Below are positions 1 through 6,926 of a DNA stretch of 11,837 nucleotides, piece by piece. Numbering within the stretch: the stretch's first letter is position 1; the number at the start of each line of letters is the position of its first letter. The position numbers and the translations under genes were made by a program. The notes beneath the pieces were generated by a model. It saw only the letters and a program-made list of their open reading frames with translations. It had not been told where the DNA came from and did no database searches. Origin of the DNA: Lunasporangiospora selenospora (Eukaryota > Mortierellomycota > Mortierellomycetes > Mortierellales > Mortierellaceae); assembly GCA_015680635.1 (NCBI GenBank), contig JAABOA010000341.1, positions 3,672 through 15,508 of the forward strand. The letters are read 5' to 3'.

Positions 1-854
1 TTTTACCCCTTCTTCTTCATTGTCGAGACGGATGCGCTTCAGAGCAACAACGTCGTTTGTCTCTCGGTTCTGCGCCTTGTATACGATACCATACGTTCCT
101 GCAAGAGGGGATGGCCAGTGGTGAAGGAAGAGGTCCAGAAAGCGGTCATGTTATGTTAGTCGAGGCACAAACGAAAATATTGTCAATCAAGCTCAGGGCC
201 CCTTATCCCCACTAGACTTGATGTGAAAGGAGGCGGAAGCTCAACCGCCATCAGATCGCTGATTCAAGCAGGCACAAAAAGATCCAGTGTCACACCGAAC
301 GGACATCCATTTGTATTGTACGCCGACGGTGGTCAGCCCAGTCCTGATCTTATCCATGATCCCGAAAGGAGGCGGAGGACGACGCAAACCATGTGCATGT
401 CTGTTACCTCCTTTTTTTCAGATGTCATTTCATTCCCTCGGGTGCATGCACATGTGATGGTAAGCTTTCCGAATCGTCTCTATCTCTGGCCACAGTGAGT
501 GATCCGCGTATTAAGCATGGCTCCGAAATTGTGTGCCAAAGGCTGATGTCAAGGTAGAGCAATGGATCCATGCTCTCCATTGGTGGTCCAAAGTCGAGCA
601 CATCCTGGTGTACAAAGGGATTGCCTATTGTGTTAGGTAGTGGGAGCCCCATGGGTACCTTCACCGAGCTTTTCGATTTTCTAGATGAGGTGATCAGAAA
701 TACAAGCCCGGACAATGGCGAGCATCGAAGAGAGGGAGGAGGCCGCCAATAACAGTAATAGAGGCGACTTGTTAGATGGAGCTGGATGGTCGCGGCGCGA
801 TGCGTTGGGAAGAAAGGGATTCGGCAACAGGCCAAATACCTGATACTTGTCCAT
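1..854 (-). CDS. CDK5: Cyclin-dependent kinase, CDK5/Pho85 type (N-terminal part, cut by window edge)
   Basis: This is a serine/threonine kinase that needs a cyclin-type partner. CDK5/Pho85 kinases act in polarity, cell-cycle and nutrient signalling. Three coding exons read on the minus strand: 840-854 (MDKYQ), 659-680 (KIEKLGE plus one base) and 7-98 (31 codons once the split Gly is included). A GT donor at 6-5 starts the next intron, and the rest lies outside the window. Introns are 681-839 and 99-658. Phases join cleanly into a glycine loop GEGTYG (residues 11-16), then NRET and VALKRIRLD with the ATP-binding Lys33. Thr14, Tyr15 and Lys33 fall on the same numbers as in human CDK5/CDK2. NRET and the EEEG segment after RLD point to CDK5 rather than CDK1. 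The start is the first ATG after a pyrimidine-rich leader. Odd points are the 15-base and 22-base coding exons and the 560-base second intron. Family assignment is strong; the exact orthology is inferred. Confidence 0.9.
225..376. repeat. 13-base direct repeat inside kinase intron 2
   Basis: GAAAGGAGGCGGA occurs at 225-237 and again at 364-376, 139 bases apart, inside the long second intron of the kinase gene. On the transcribed strand it reads TCCGCCTCCTTTC. It may be a purine/pyrimidine-rich splicing or transcription element, or simple chance in purine-rich DNA. Confidence 0.4.
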
Positions 855-1060
855 GCGGGTGCGCGATGATGCCCGTCAGCGGATGATGAAAGAGAGGAGA
901 ATGGAGCGTGTAGACGGTAGTGATGATCAACGATCCTAAATAGTGCGGGGCGGCGGAGGCGAGGTTTGAGTGAAGAGGGGCAAGCAAGAGAAGAAGAGAG
1001 GACGGCGGGGGGGAAAAGACAAAAAAAAGGGAGAGACTGTGGTCGTGGCCTCCCTTTTGA
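855..1060 (-). promoter_or_regulatory. Leader and proximal promoter of the kinase gene
   Basis: Read on the minus strand, this stretch is rich in C and T, with runs such as TCTCTTCTTCTCTTGC and a CCCCCCC block next to a T-rich run. Such leaders also precede the BIM1-like and GPI-PLD genes here. No ATG lies between about 940 and the start codon at 854, which supports that start. No clear TATA box was found. Its extent is approximate. Confidence 0.5.
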
Positions 1061-1552
1061 CCCGTCCCCGCTAGCCAGCCCGCAGGCGCCTCTCACTTCT
1101 CGCTTGCCGCTCGGTCCCGTTCACCTCCCGCCCAATGTCCGCTGATCCGTCTGGAGAGCCGTAGGGACTCACCGTCGTCTGTTTGTAGATTTTTTTCCTG
1201 CTCTTAACACCTAATGGAGGTCCTCTTACTTATCACGACCGTGATACACATGTCCTACTTGCCAACTCATCATGTCGCTTCTTTCTACGAAATAGTCGGG
1301 GGCACCATCTTGTGAACCAAGACTGGAAGCGACGCCTTTTTCAGCTCCAACATCATTTGCTGCTGGTTCTGGACTTAGCAGGGGGGGGGGAAGAAAATCC
1401 CGTGTTGAACAAAGATCAGTGGCTGGTGCGCGCGTCTGAACAGGCCCACACCTCACACGACCACGGCAGATTCGAGGGAGCAGGGACAAGGAGACAGAGG
1501 ATTGGATTAAGACACCCATACGCACTCCCCAGTACTAAAAGATTGGATTTGA

Positions 1553-1568
1553 CTGCATGCACATGCAG
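1553..1568. repeat. Palindrome CTGCATG-CA-CATGCAG
   Basis: This is a 7-base perfect inverted repeat with a 2-base centre in the spacer upstream of the kinase gene. With so short a loop, a dimeric protein-binding site is more likely than an RNA hairpin. It has no known partner. Confidence 0.4.
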
Positions 1569-1619
1569 CCCCGCAGTCAAAATTTTAGACATCATGCTGG
1601 ACTACCGACCTTGGGTGGT

Positions 1620-1627
1620 CGAGCAAA
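1620..1627 (-). promoter_or_regulatory. Possible copper-response element TTTGCTCG
   Basis: The minus strand reads TTTGCTCG, which fits the yeast Mac1-type element TTTGC(T/G)C(A/G). It lies about 1.08 kb upstream of the cutC start. A match this short is weak evidence alone, and whether this lineage uses such a site is unknown. Confidence 0.2.
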
Positions 1628-1702
1628 GTGATAAGGACATGCCCCCTTGAAATTGAACCAAACTAAGTTCACCAACTACCCCTGTTCTTTGACTCTTTTG
1701 AT

Positions 1703-1723
1703 ATGGAGCCTTAATAGCTCCAT
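1703..1723. repeat. Hairpin ATGGAGC-7-GCTCCAT
   Basis: A 7-base perfect inverted repeat has a 7-base loop (CTTAATA). It lies outside any supported gene. It is not followed by a T-run, and factor-independent terminators of that kind do not apply to a fungal nucleus, so its role is unknown. Confidence 0.4.
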
Positions 1724-1985
1724 TTGACTGTTCACAGGTAAACCCCACGACGAGGGCAGTGAGACTTCAAGCATTTGTCATTGGAATGACTACCTCTGCT
1801 AAAAGGAACGCGTCCGCGGTGCTCACTGGTTCTTGGGGGACTCAATTTTGCTGAGACCGGTAAATTGGATCTTTTCGATTGTGGAAAAGTGTCTAATACT
1901 TGACCACAGCTATGCAAAAGAGAACATTCCGAGTTCGATGTCAAAGTTGAGAAGCTTCGCCATCCTTCATGATGTGCCCTACCTT

Positions 1986-1993
1986 TGAGCAAA
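1986..1993 (-). promoter_or_regulatory. Possible copper-response element TTTGCTCA
   Basis: The minus strand reads TTTGCTCA, a full match to the Mac1-type copper element, about 715 bases upstream of the cutC start codon. It could serve cutC or the candidate minus-strand gene at 2063-2425. Chance matches are expected at this length. Confidence 0.25.
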
Positions 1994-2062
1994 CAAGAAC
2001 AGCTTAGGATCTTTCCGACCAAATCCATTGTTCACTGCGTTTGTCACAATATACAGGCTACA

Positions 2063-2425
2063 CTAATCCGTTTCTTGCGGCTCTGTTGAGCCAATTGTTG
2101 AATCTATCGTTTTGGTTTCTGCCACGTGGGCTTGATGATGCCTTTCGCTATTAGTAGCATCAAAGTAAATGGGAGTCATTTCTGACATCAATTGCTCGTA
2201 GTTTAGGACCAGGTGGATGCCATGGCCGCTGTACCCTCTGTCAAAATCTACCTTCCTACTTCTCTCATCCCAAAGTTGACCTGATCAATTTCGTTAGGAC
2301 GATTACCAGAAGGTCACTTACAGGGGTGAGGATGTCTGGATTTGCTTCTCTACACCCTTTCCACCATCTGTTCTGTATTTTTTGTCTCCATCCTCACACC
2401 TGGACAAGTAGACAAAACTATCTGA
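2063..2425 (-). CDS. Candidate unrecognised protein gene (two exons; start not found)
   Basis: Two open segments on the minus strand join through a textbook intron. Segment one is 2322-2425 (34 codons plus two bases, including DGDKKYRTDGGKG). The intron is 2238-2321 (84 bases, donor GTAAGT, a CTAAC branch-like site, acceptor TTGACAG). Segment two is 2063-2237 and includes GYSGHGIHLVLNYEQL and TPIYFDATNS, ending at a TAG. The frame is kept across the junction and the composition looks like a soluble protein. No start is visible: the same frame continues upstream of 2425 after one TAG (2426-2428) to an ATG near 2598, so either an intron removes that stop or this is a pseudogene. I recognise no family. 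It would be transcribed divergently from cutC. Confidence 0.35.
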
Positions 2426-2436
2426 CTACGCCCAAC

Positions 2437-2448
2437 TATTTATAAAAA
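2437..2448. promoter_or_regulatory. Bidirectional TATA-like element
   Basis: TATTTATAAAAA reads as TATAAAAA on the plus strand (2441-2448) and TATAAATA on the minus strand (2437-2444). On the plus strand it lies about 260 bases upstream of the cutC ATG. On the minus strand it lies just upstream of the candidate exon at 2322-2425. Either use would fit a core promoter between two divergent transcripts. Confidence 0.35.
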
Positions 2449-2706
2449 AATGTGGGTATCCAATAGGGGAAAAGCGGTACCACCTGCTGACCTTACGCGG
2501 CATAAAAACGAACCACCGACCGAAGCCGAACTGCTTCATACATTGGGAACCACAGGACAAGATAAAAAATAGTGGAGTACGGGCTTTCATATCATTTCAA
2601 GGCACACTCCTGTGAGGTCTGATCACGTGTATTTGTAGTGCGCACTTACTTTTCTTTTGAATCACTAAAATTTGAATCTTACTCCATTCACGACTTTACA
2701 ATTGCA

Positions 2707-4449
2707 ATGACTTCCCCCATCTTTGAGGTAGAGATCGAGAAGAGCGTGTCCTTATTGCTAGAACCAATAATTTTGGTATCCAACATTCTCCTCTCTATGT
2801 TACTGACAGAAACTGCCCGCCGTCCCTTGTAGGTATGTCTCGATAGTGTCGCCTCGGCGATCATTGCAGGTATGACCTAGTTGTCTTGACTACCTACTTG
2901 TCTTTTAGTGATCTGGCTCGTTCTCACCCTGTCCTCTCTTTGCTACTCTTTCTTTTTTTCACACATAGAAAGCACAGGCGCAAAACGTGTCGAACTTTGC
3001 GCCGGATTGATGGAGGGCGGCATCACTCCGTCGGCTGGTAAGATAGGACTCAATCTCATAAGATCCTAAGAATCAATCGACTTGAATCTCAGATATTGAA
3101 TCTCTGCAGTAAATACTCGCGATCTCTTACTATAGGACTTATTTCAACTGTCAAGGCAAAGACATCGCTCCCTGTTATGGTATGTTGGGAATGTGAATGA
3201 TGAAAAAAGAACACACTTTCAACCCTACCATTAGTTGGTCTTTCGTCTTTGTTGACGCTCGTCTTGTTTCTCTTTTCTTTAATACTCCAATTAGGTCATG
3301 ATTCGTCCAAGGTAATTGTGTTCCCTCGACGATCTTTCGCCAGAACTAGCAATCAAACTCCAATCAACTCTGGACTATCACAAAAAAAAGACTCGTTATT
3401 GATTGGGATTTTGTCCGCAGTTAGTCTGTAAACTGATATACTAATCTTCACTACAGAGGCGGTGACTTTTGCTACGACGACGATGAGTTTGCGGCCATGC
3501 TCGAAGATATTGAGGTAAAGAACTATCTGACTGCTGAAAGAGGTATAAGACAGAACTTGATCATGTTGCCATGTGCTGTCGGTTCTGATAGACAGTCTTT
3601 GCTTTTATTTAATTAGCTTTGTAAACAAAAGAAAGTAGAAGGAGTGGTATTTGGTGTCCTCCTTCCAGATGGATCTGTGGATAAAGTTCGTGTCAAGAGG
3701 TATGGATACTAAGTCTCCGGATAGAATCTGGATGGTTCATTCCACCATCTAACCCACCCCATCTTATCTTTCCTCATTCTTTTAAATAACGATAGACTGG
3801 TTGAGACTTCCCATCCCATGCAAGGTACGTATTGCACCACCATAGATACGGTATGTGTCAACCATCCCATCAGCTAACGTGTAAAGTTCTCTATTGGGAT
3901 TTCCTTCTTTACCCTATAACATTTACTATGAGTAGTAACGTTTCACCGAGCTTTTGACATGGTCAAAGATCCCCTTCAGGCATTGGAGGATATAATCGAG
4001 ATTGGAGGAATCCAGAGGATTTTAACAAGTGGATGTGAAAGATCCGCATTCGAAGGGCTCGACCTACTCGTTCAATTGAACAAGCAAGCCAATGGCAGAA
4101 TTATCATTATGCCCGGAGCAGGCAAGTGACTAATTCTATCTCACACATTTTGGGTTGCAGACCCTCCTGCTACGCCTGGGATGCGAGATGCGTTATCTAA
4201 CATTATACTCCTCATCCACATGTGGCCATGAAACAAATGTCTGTAGGGATCACTGAGCGAAACGTGCAAAAGATTGTGTCGGCCATGAATGCCACAGAAG
4301 TTCATGTTGGTGCAGGAGGCACAATGCCTTCCAGAATGGAGTACAGGAACCCATATTGCTCGATGGGCTATGCTATTGCAGGCCCCGAGTATGAGCTCAG
4401 GCTAACAAGTAATAGAAAGCTGGGCGGAATGATTGATCGATTCGATTGA
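2707..4449 (+). CDS. cutC: Copper homeostasis protein CutC
   Basis: This is a TIM-barrel protein of the CutC family, linked to copper tolerance and handling in the cytosol; its biochemical reaction is not settled. Ten exons: 2707-2727, 2833-2869, 2969-3037, 3136-3179, 3295-3311, 3457-3514, 3617-3699, 3796-3824, 3936-4121 and 4247-4449. They give 747 bases, so 248 residues, the same as my recalled length for E. coli CutC. Visible motifs in order are VCLDS (8-12), KRVELCAGL with EGGITPSAG, VMIRPRGGDFCY, VEGVVFGVLLPDG, VTFHRAFDM, RILTSGCE, IMPGAGITERN and EVHVGAGG. Cys9 and Cys30 match by position the two cysteines proposed to bind copper in human CutC. The start is the first in-frame ATG and gives MTSPIFE before the barrel. 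Exon 5 is only 17 bases. Intron 9 starts with GC. All phases fit, and intron retention would hit stops in at least introns 1 and 9. Confidence 0.95.
4122..4246 (+). other. GC-AG intron in cutC
   Basis: The last cutC intron begins GCAAGT after ..GCAG and ends CTGTAG. Family sequence on both sides (MPGAG then ITERN) fixes the join, since reading on gives an in-frame TGA at once (GGC AAG TGA). AG|GCAAGT is the usual context of the rare GC-AG class of introns. Confidence 0.85.
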
Positions 4450-4593
4450 TTGGAAACAAGACCTTTCGTCACGCCGGCACCTTAATCGCCCCTGCCACCA
4501 CAGCCACAGCTATGGCCAATAGTTTTCACTATTACCATAACCTCTGACACCGCAGTGTGAGCAATTGACTCACATTGTCATATAACAAACAGA

Positions 4594-4599
4594 AATAAA
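4594..4599 (+). terminator. Poly(A) signal of cutC
   Basis: AATAAA lies 145 bases after the cutC stop codon and is the only perfect hexamer before the facing gene. Cleavage would be expected a few tens of bases further, near 4615-4640. Confidence 0.6.
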
Positions 4600-4682
4600 A
4601 ACACTCATTTGCAAAGCAGAGCTTTGGCCAAGTACCAAGAAACTCCTAGACAAGGTATACAATAGAATTAGCACTCCTTCCT

Positions 4683-4688
4683 TTTATT
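4683..4688 (-). terminator. Poly(A) signal of the BIM1-like gene
   Basis: The minus strand reads AATAAA 16 bases after the stop codon at 4705. With the facing cutC signal at 4594-4599, the two transcripts end within about 100 bases of each other and their 3' ends may overlap. Confidence 0.5.
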
Positions 4689-4704
4689 TCGTACTTGATT
4701 AGAA

Positions 4705-5494
4705 TTAGGCAGTCAACATATTCATAAGAGCCAATGCGCCGATGGAAGCACTGGCCAGAGTAGCCATAGCAATGTTGGACAGGCTAGCAGCAGCGGATGG
4801 CTTGTTCGTGGGGTTGGTGTTTCCTCCACTGGTTGTAGGCGAGCCATTATCGTTAACGCACTTGGTCTTGTCGAATCCCGCTGGGTTGGTCTTGAGAACA
4901 ACATCGGCACACTGGTACAGAGGGCTGTCTCCTCCATTGTAGAGGATCTGAAGAGTTGCATTCACACCATCTGCCACACCTGCAACCTTAGACAAGTCGC
5001 CGACCTGAAGGCAGGCATTGTTTGGGTGGTTGTTTGAGATGGTTGGGGGTGATGAGACTGGAGAGGCAGCTGCAGCCGTAAAGTCAGCAGCCGATGGGTT
5101 ACTGTTGACAACGAGTTGGATGGTTGCCTTATAGTTGACATGACCCGAATTGATATTCATGAATCCATTCTCTATTTAGTGTTTAAAACAGTGCAACGTC
5201 AGGATGTGTCTATACCAGACATGTCATTCGTCCTTCGAGTGAACAAAACGGCACCAGTGTCTCGACATGGTCCTTATTGTTCTGAGTCGACTGTACTCGG
5301 GAATGCAACAACTTACGAATTGGGAATTCTGAACGGCTTGCAGAAGGAGTGTTGAAGCCGCCGCAAGGACCTGTTGGCTCCTTGTCCTCGTCAAAGCCTC
5401 GTGTGGCAGGGTAAGTGAGCTCGAAGTGGGCTTGGGCGACAGTCGATGCACACGCAAGGACAAGACAGGCAGATGCGACAGAAGAGAACTTCAT
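4705..5494 (-). CDS. Secreted GPI-anchored copper-binding protein, BIM1-like (X325) family
   Basis: BIM1-like/X325 proteins share the LPMO fold and histidine brace but are linked to copper acquisition at the fungal surface, not to polysaccharide cleavage. Exon 1 is 5317-5494, the intron 5172-5316 (GTAAGT..AAATAG), and exon 2 4705-5171, giving 214 residues. A signal peptide (1-22, ending AQA) leaves His23 as the mature N-terminus in HFELTYPATRG, then DEDKEPTGPCGG. His70 in NSGHVNY is the likely second brace histidine. ADGVNATLQILYNGGD and LYQCADVVL are typical family blocks. Mature cysteines 44, 113, 147 and 164 could form two disulfides. A Ser/Thr/Asn-rich stretch (170-189) and a hydrophobic tail to residue 214 form a GPI signal, with the attachment site probably a small residue near 185-189. 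The splice is fixed by family sequence FPI/QNGF. Copper ligands are inferred by position. The gene faces cutC. Confidence 0.93.
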
Positions 5495-5850
5495 GTTGGA
5501 GATATGTATGTGTATTTGACGGAAGGAGATAGAAGAATGCACAGAGTGAAGGGGACAAGAGGAAGGTGCGCGAGATGGAGGGTGCGAACTGAGGGGTTGG
5601 GTAGAAAAAAAGAGGGAGGGAAGAAAGTAAAAAAAGAACAAGAAAAAAGCGACATCTTTTAAACATTGTCCGGTCGAGGCGGCTTGATCCGATCCACCAG
5701 AGATGAGACTCCGCCTTTGTGTTTTTGCTCCCGTCCTCTCTCCAGATACCTGTCAAACAGGCGAGCACCCTTTTGGCACGCCTCCAGTTCCCCGCCTACC
5801 CCGAGCCCTCTTTTCTTCCTCCCATCTCCTGCCCCTCCTGCACGCCTACA
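5495..5850. promoter_or_regulatory. Spacer upstream of the BIM1-like gene, possibly a divergent promoter
   Basis: On the minus strand, 5495-5650 is a pyrimidine-rich, ATG-poor leader for the BIM1-like gene, with TTTAAAAG at 5656-5663 as a weak TATA candidate. On the plus strand, about 5760-5850 is likewise pyrimidine-rich and leads straight to the ATG of the 97-residue candidate. The two outward-facing leaders suggest a shared divergent promoter. A near-copper element, TTTGCTCC, sits at 5724-5731 on the plus strand. Confidence 0.45.
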
Positions 5851-6144
5851 ATGCATCTGACAGCTGTCACTGACCTGTCGACTGCATGTCAATCACGACA
5901 TCCAATCGAATCCAAAGGCGTCCAATTGAGCCCATTGCCTCGGTTAGCACAAAAGACCCTAGTGGAGGAACTAAAACCCGAGCGACAAACAAAAGTGTGG
6001 AAGACCGTTTCGTGCGTAAAGGAGGACGAGATTTTTGCAACCCAGGCGCTATCGAGTGCTTGTGAGCGATTCATGTACATTGTCCATGAACTGAAGAACC
6101 AGTTGAAAGGGCAGCATTCTTCTCCGGTCAGGACGGTCCTCTAA
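5851..6144 (+). CDS. Candidate small protein of 97 residues, no known family
   Basis: An intron-free frame runs from ATG 5851 to TAA 6142-6144. The ATG context is ACAATG, with A at -3, and it follows a long pyrimidine-rich leader like those of the real genes here. The protein starts MHLTAVTD, has mixed charged and hydrophobic residues, and ends in a probable amphipathic helix (residues about 66-88, with ACERFMYIVHEL). No signal peptide or membrane segment is seen. It lies divergent to the BIM1-like gene, 356 bases away. The first codons contain the perfect palindrome TGACAGCTGTCA, so the region may instead be regulatory DNA with an accidental frame. I do not recognise the sequence. Confidence 0.4.
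   Translation: MHLTAVTDLSTACQSRHPIESKGVQLSPLPRLAQKTLVEELKPERQTKVWKTVSCVKEDEIFATQALSSACERFMYIVHELKNQLKGQHSSPVRTVL
5858..5869. promoter_or_regulatory. Perfect palindrome TGACAGCTGTCA (site 1)
   Basis: A 12-base perfect palindrome has the form bound by TALE-class homeodomain dimers (TGIF/MEIS-type TGACAG-CTGTCA), a class also present in fungi. It lies 364 bases upstream of the BIM1-like start and overlaps the first codons of the 97-residue candidate. Confidence 0.45.
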
Positions 6145-6232
6145 AAATGACAAGCAGACAGGCAGGTCCTATTCTTTCTCGACAGTCTACCTTGCTTGCA
6201 TGCCAGGAATGCCCCAGCTTAGATAAAAAAAC

Positions 6233-6240
6233 CGAGCAAA
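6233..6240 (-). promoter_or_regulatory. Possible copper-response element TTTGCTCG
   Basis: The minus strand reads TTTGCTCG, fitting TTTGC(T/G)C(A/G), about 740 bases upstream of the BIM1-like start and in the same orientation as that gene. Weak alone. Confidence 0.22.
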
Positions 6241-6372
6241 CTAGATACCAGTTGCCGCTGTAATTGGCGGCTAAAGGGAAAATCTGACAGCTGAATGGAA
6301 GGAAAATAAGTGCCCCAGTCCAGAGAGGTGCATGTAGGTAGGACACAAGGTTTCCTCCGTCTAGACCTCTTC

Positions 6373-6384
6373 TGACAGCTGTCA
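6373..6384. promoter_or_regulatory. Perfect palindrome TGACAGCTGTCA (site 2)
   Basis: This is an exact second copy of the 12-base palindrome at 5858-5869, 515 bases away. Both copies are preceded by TC. A partial copy, TGACAGCTGA, lies between them at 6285-6294. All are upstream of the BIM1-like gene and downstream of GPI-PLD. Confidence 0.5.
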
Positions 6385-6463
6385 TCTAAGCCTGCTGGAT
6401 AAACTTGAACAACGAGTTGTTGTCTAAAAAAAAAAAACCACAATTTGTCAGCGTGCTAATATG

Positions 6464-6488
6464 TGTACCTTTGCGGTACAAGCCGCAA
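6464..6488. promoter_or_regulatory. Overlapping hairpins with a CGG-N6-CCG element
   Basis: TGTACC-5-GGTACA (6464-6480) and TTGCGG-6-CCGCAA (6471-6488) are perfect 6-base stems that share bases and cannot form together. The second contains CGGTACAAGCCG (6474-6485), the CGG-N6-CCG spacing used by some fungal Zn2Cys6 factors such as Ppr1. Confidence 0.35.
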
Positions 6489-6523
6489 CACCTCGTCCAT
6501 TTTAAACTGCGTGGGAAAAAACA

Positions 6524-6544
6524 TGACAAGCTGGATGCTTGTCA
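6524..6544. repeat. Inverted repeat TGACAAGC-5-GCTTGTCA
   Basis: An 8-base perfect inverted repeat has a 5-base centre (TGGAT). Its outer TGACA/TGTCA half-sites resemble those of the TGACAGCTGTCA palindromes but are spread apart. A single TGACAAGC is also present at 6148-6155. Confidence 0.4.
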
Positions 6545-6926
6545 ACAGGATAGGAATCAGCCCTGTGTGCTGGAATGATGAATCGCAATGACGGAGTATA
6601 TTTTAAAAAAAGGTATAGGAAGAACTAAATGACGAAGTGTTCAAGAGAGACGGTTTCATTGGATACCGATCTTTGATGAAGACCTTCGTGAATGGGAACC
6701 GCTCTCGCCGCTCTTGAACCCCTTGGACACCCTGCCCTTGCTGCCTCGTCTTTGACTATTTCTTTGTGTATGCTTCTCCTATATTCCTGTATTTTTAGTA
6801 TCTCTAGTTATCTCGGGTCCGCTCCAGCGAAAAAAAACCTTCGCGAGAAGGCCAGTAAAAAAAATAGAGGGTTCATTGGATACTCAGACATGGACTCGGA
6901 GAATCTTCTCATCAAGAAAAGGCGCC

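Larger units (their letters stand above)
1061..2062. other. Spacer with no gene I can support
   Basis: About 1 kb separates the kinase promoter from the candidate gene at 2063-2425. Open frames at 1226-1525 (minus), 1312-1650 (plus) and 1732-2028 (minus) show no family motif and contradict one another. A G-tract sits at about 1381-1390, and two short palindromes are listed separately. No tRNA B-box was seen. Parts of 1790-2060 on the minus strand look mildly protein-like, with a good acceptor (TTTTGCATAG) near 1919, but I could not assemble a gene. Confidence 0.5.
6145..6926. other. Spacer between the small candidate gene and the GPI-PLD stop; holds the GPI-PLD 3' region
   Basis: No gene can be supported here. 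Its right part should be the GPI-PLD 3' untranslated region; I found no perfect AATAAA for it on the minus strand. It holds several short palindromes (listed separately), a run of 12 A (6426-6437), and a 12-base direct repeat TTCATTGGATAC at 6655-6666 and 6872-6883. An 85-codon plus-strand frame at 6692-6949 overlaps the last GPI-PLD exon and looks accidental. Confidence 0.5.

Noticed and set aside
425-1096. 223-codon open frame on the minus strand
   Set aside because: It overlaps the kinase exons in another frame, is built of low-complexity Ser/Leu/Pro from the pyrimidine-rich leader, and has no family motif.
2130-2195. C/D-box snoRNA-like TGATGA and CTGA
   Set aside because: There is no terminal stem, the C box is imperfect, and the region fits better as a minus-strand exon.
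2638-2832. 64-codon plus-strand frame leading into cutC
   Set aside because: It starts at GTG and runs through cutC intron 1 to an in-frame TAG; the real start is ATG 2707 with splicing after GAG 2727.
3106-3116. Possible extra cutC micro-exon ending CTGCAG inside intron 3
   Set aside because: It would insert residues into the conserved SAGLI segment; joining 3037 to 3136 keeps the family sequence.
3197-3203. C-box-like ATGATGA in cutC intron 4
   Set aside because: No CTGA D box follows within the intron at a suitable distance.
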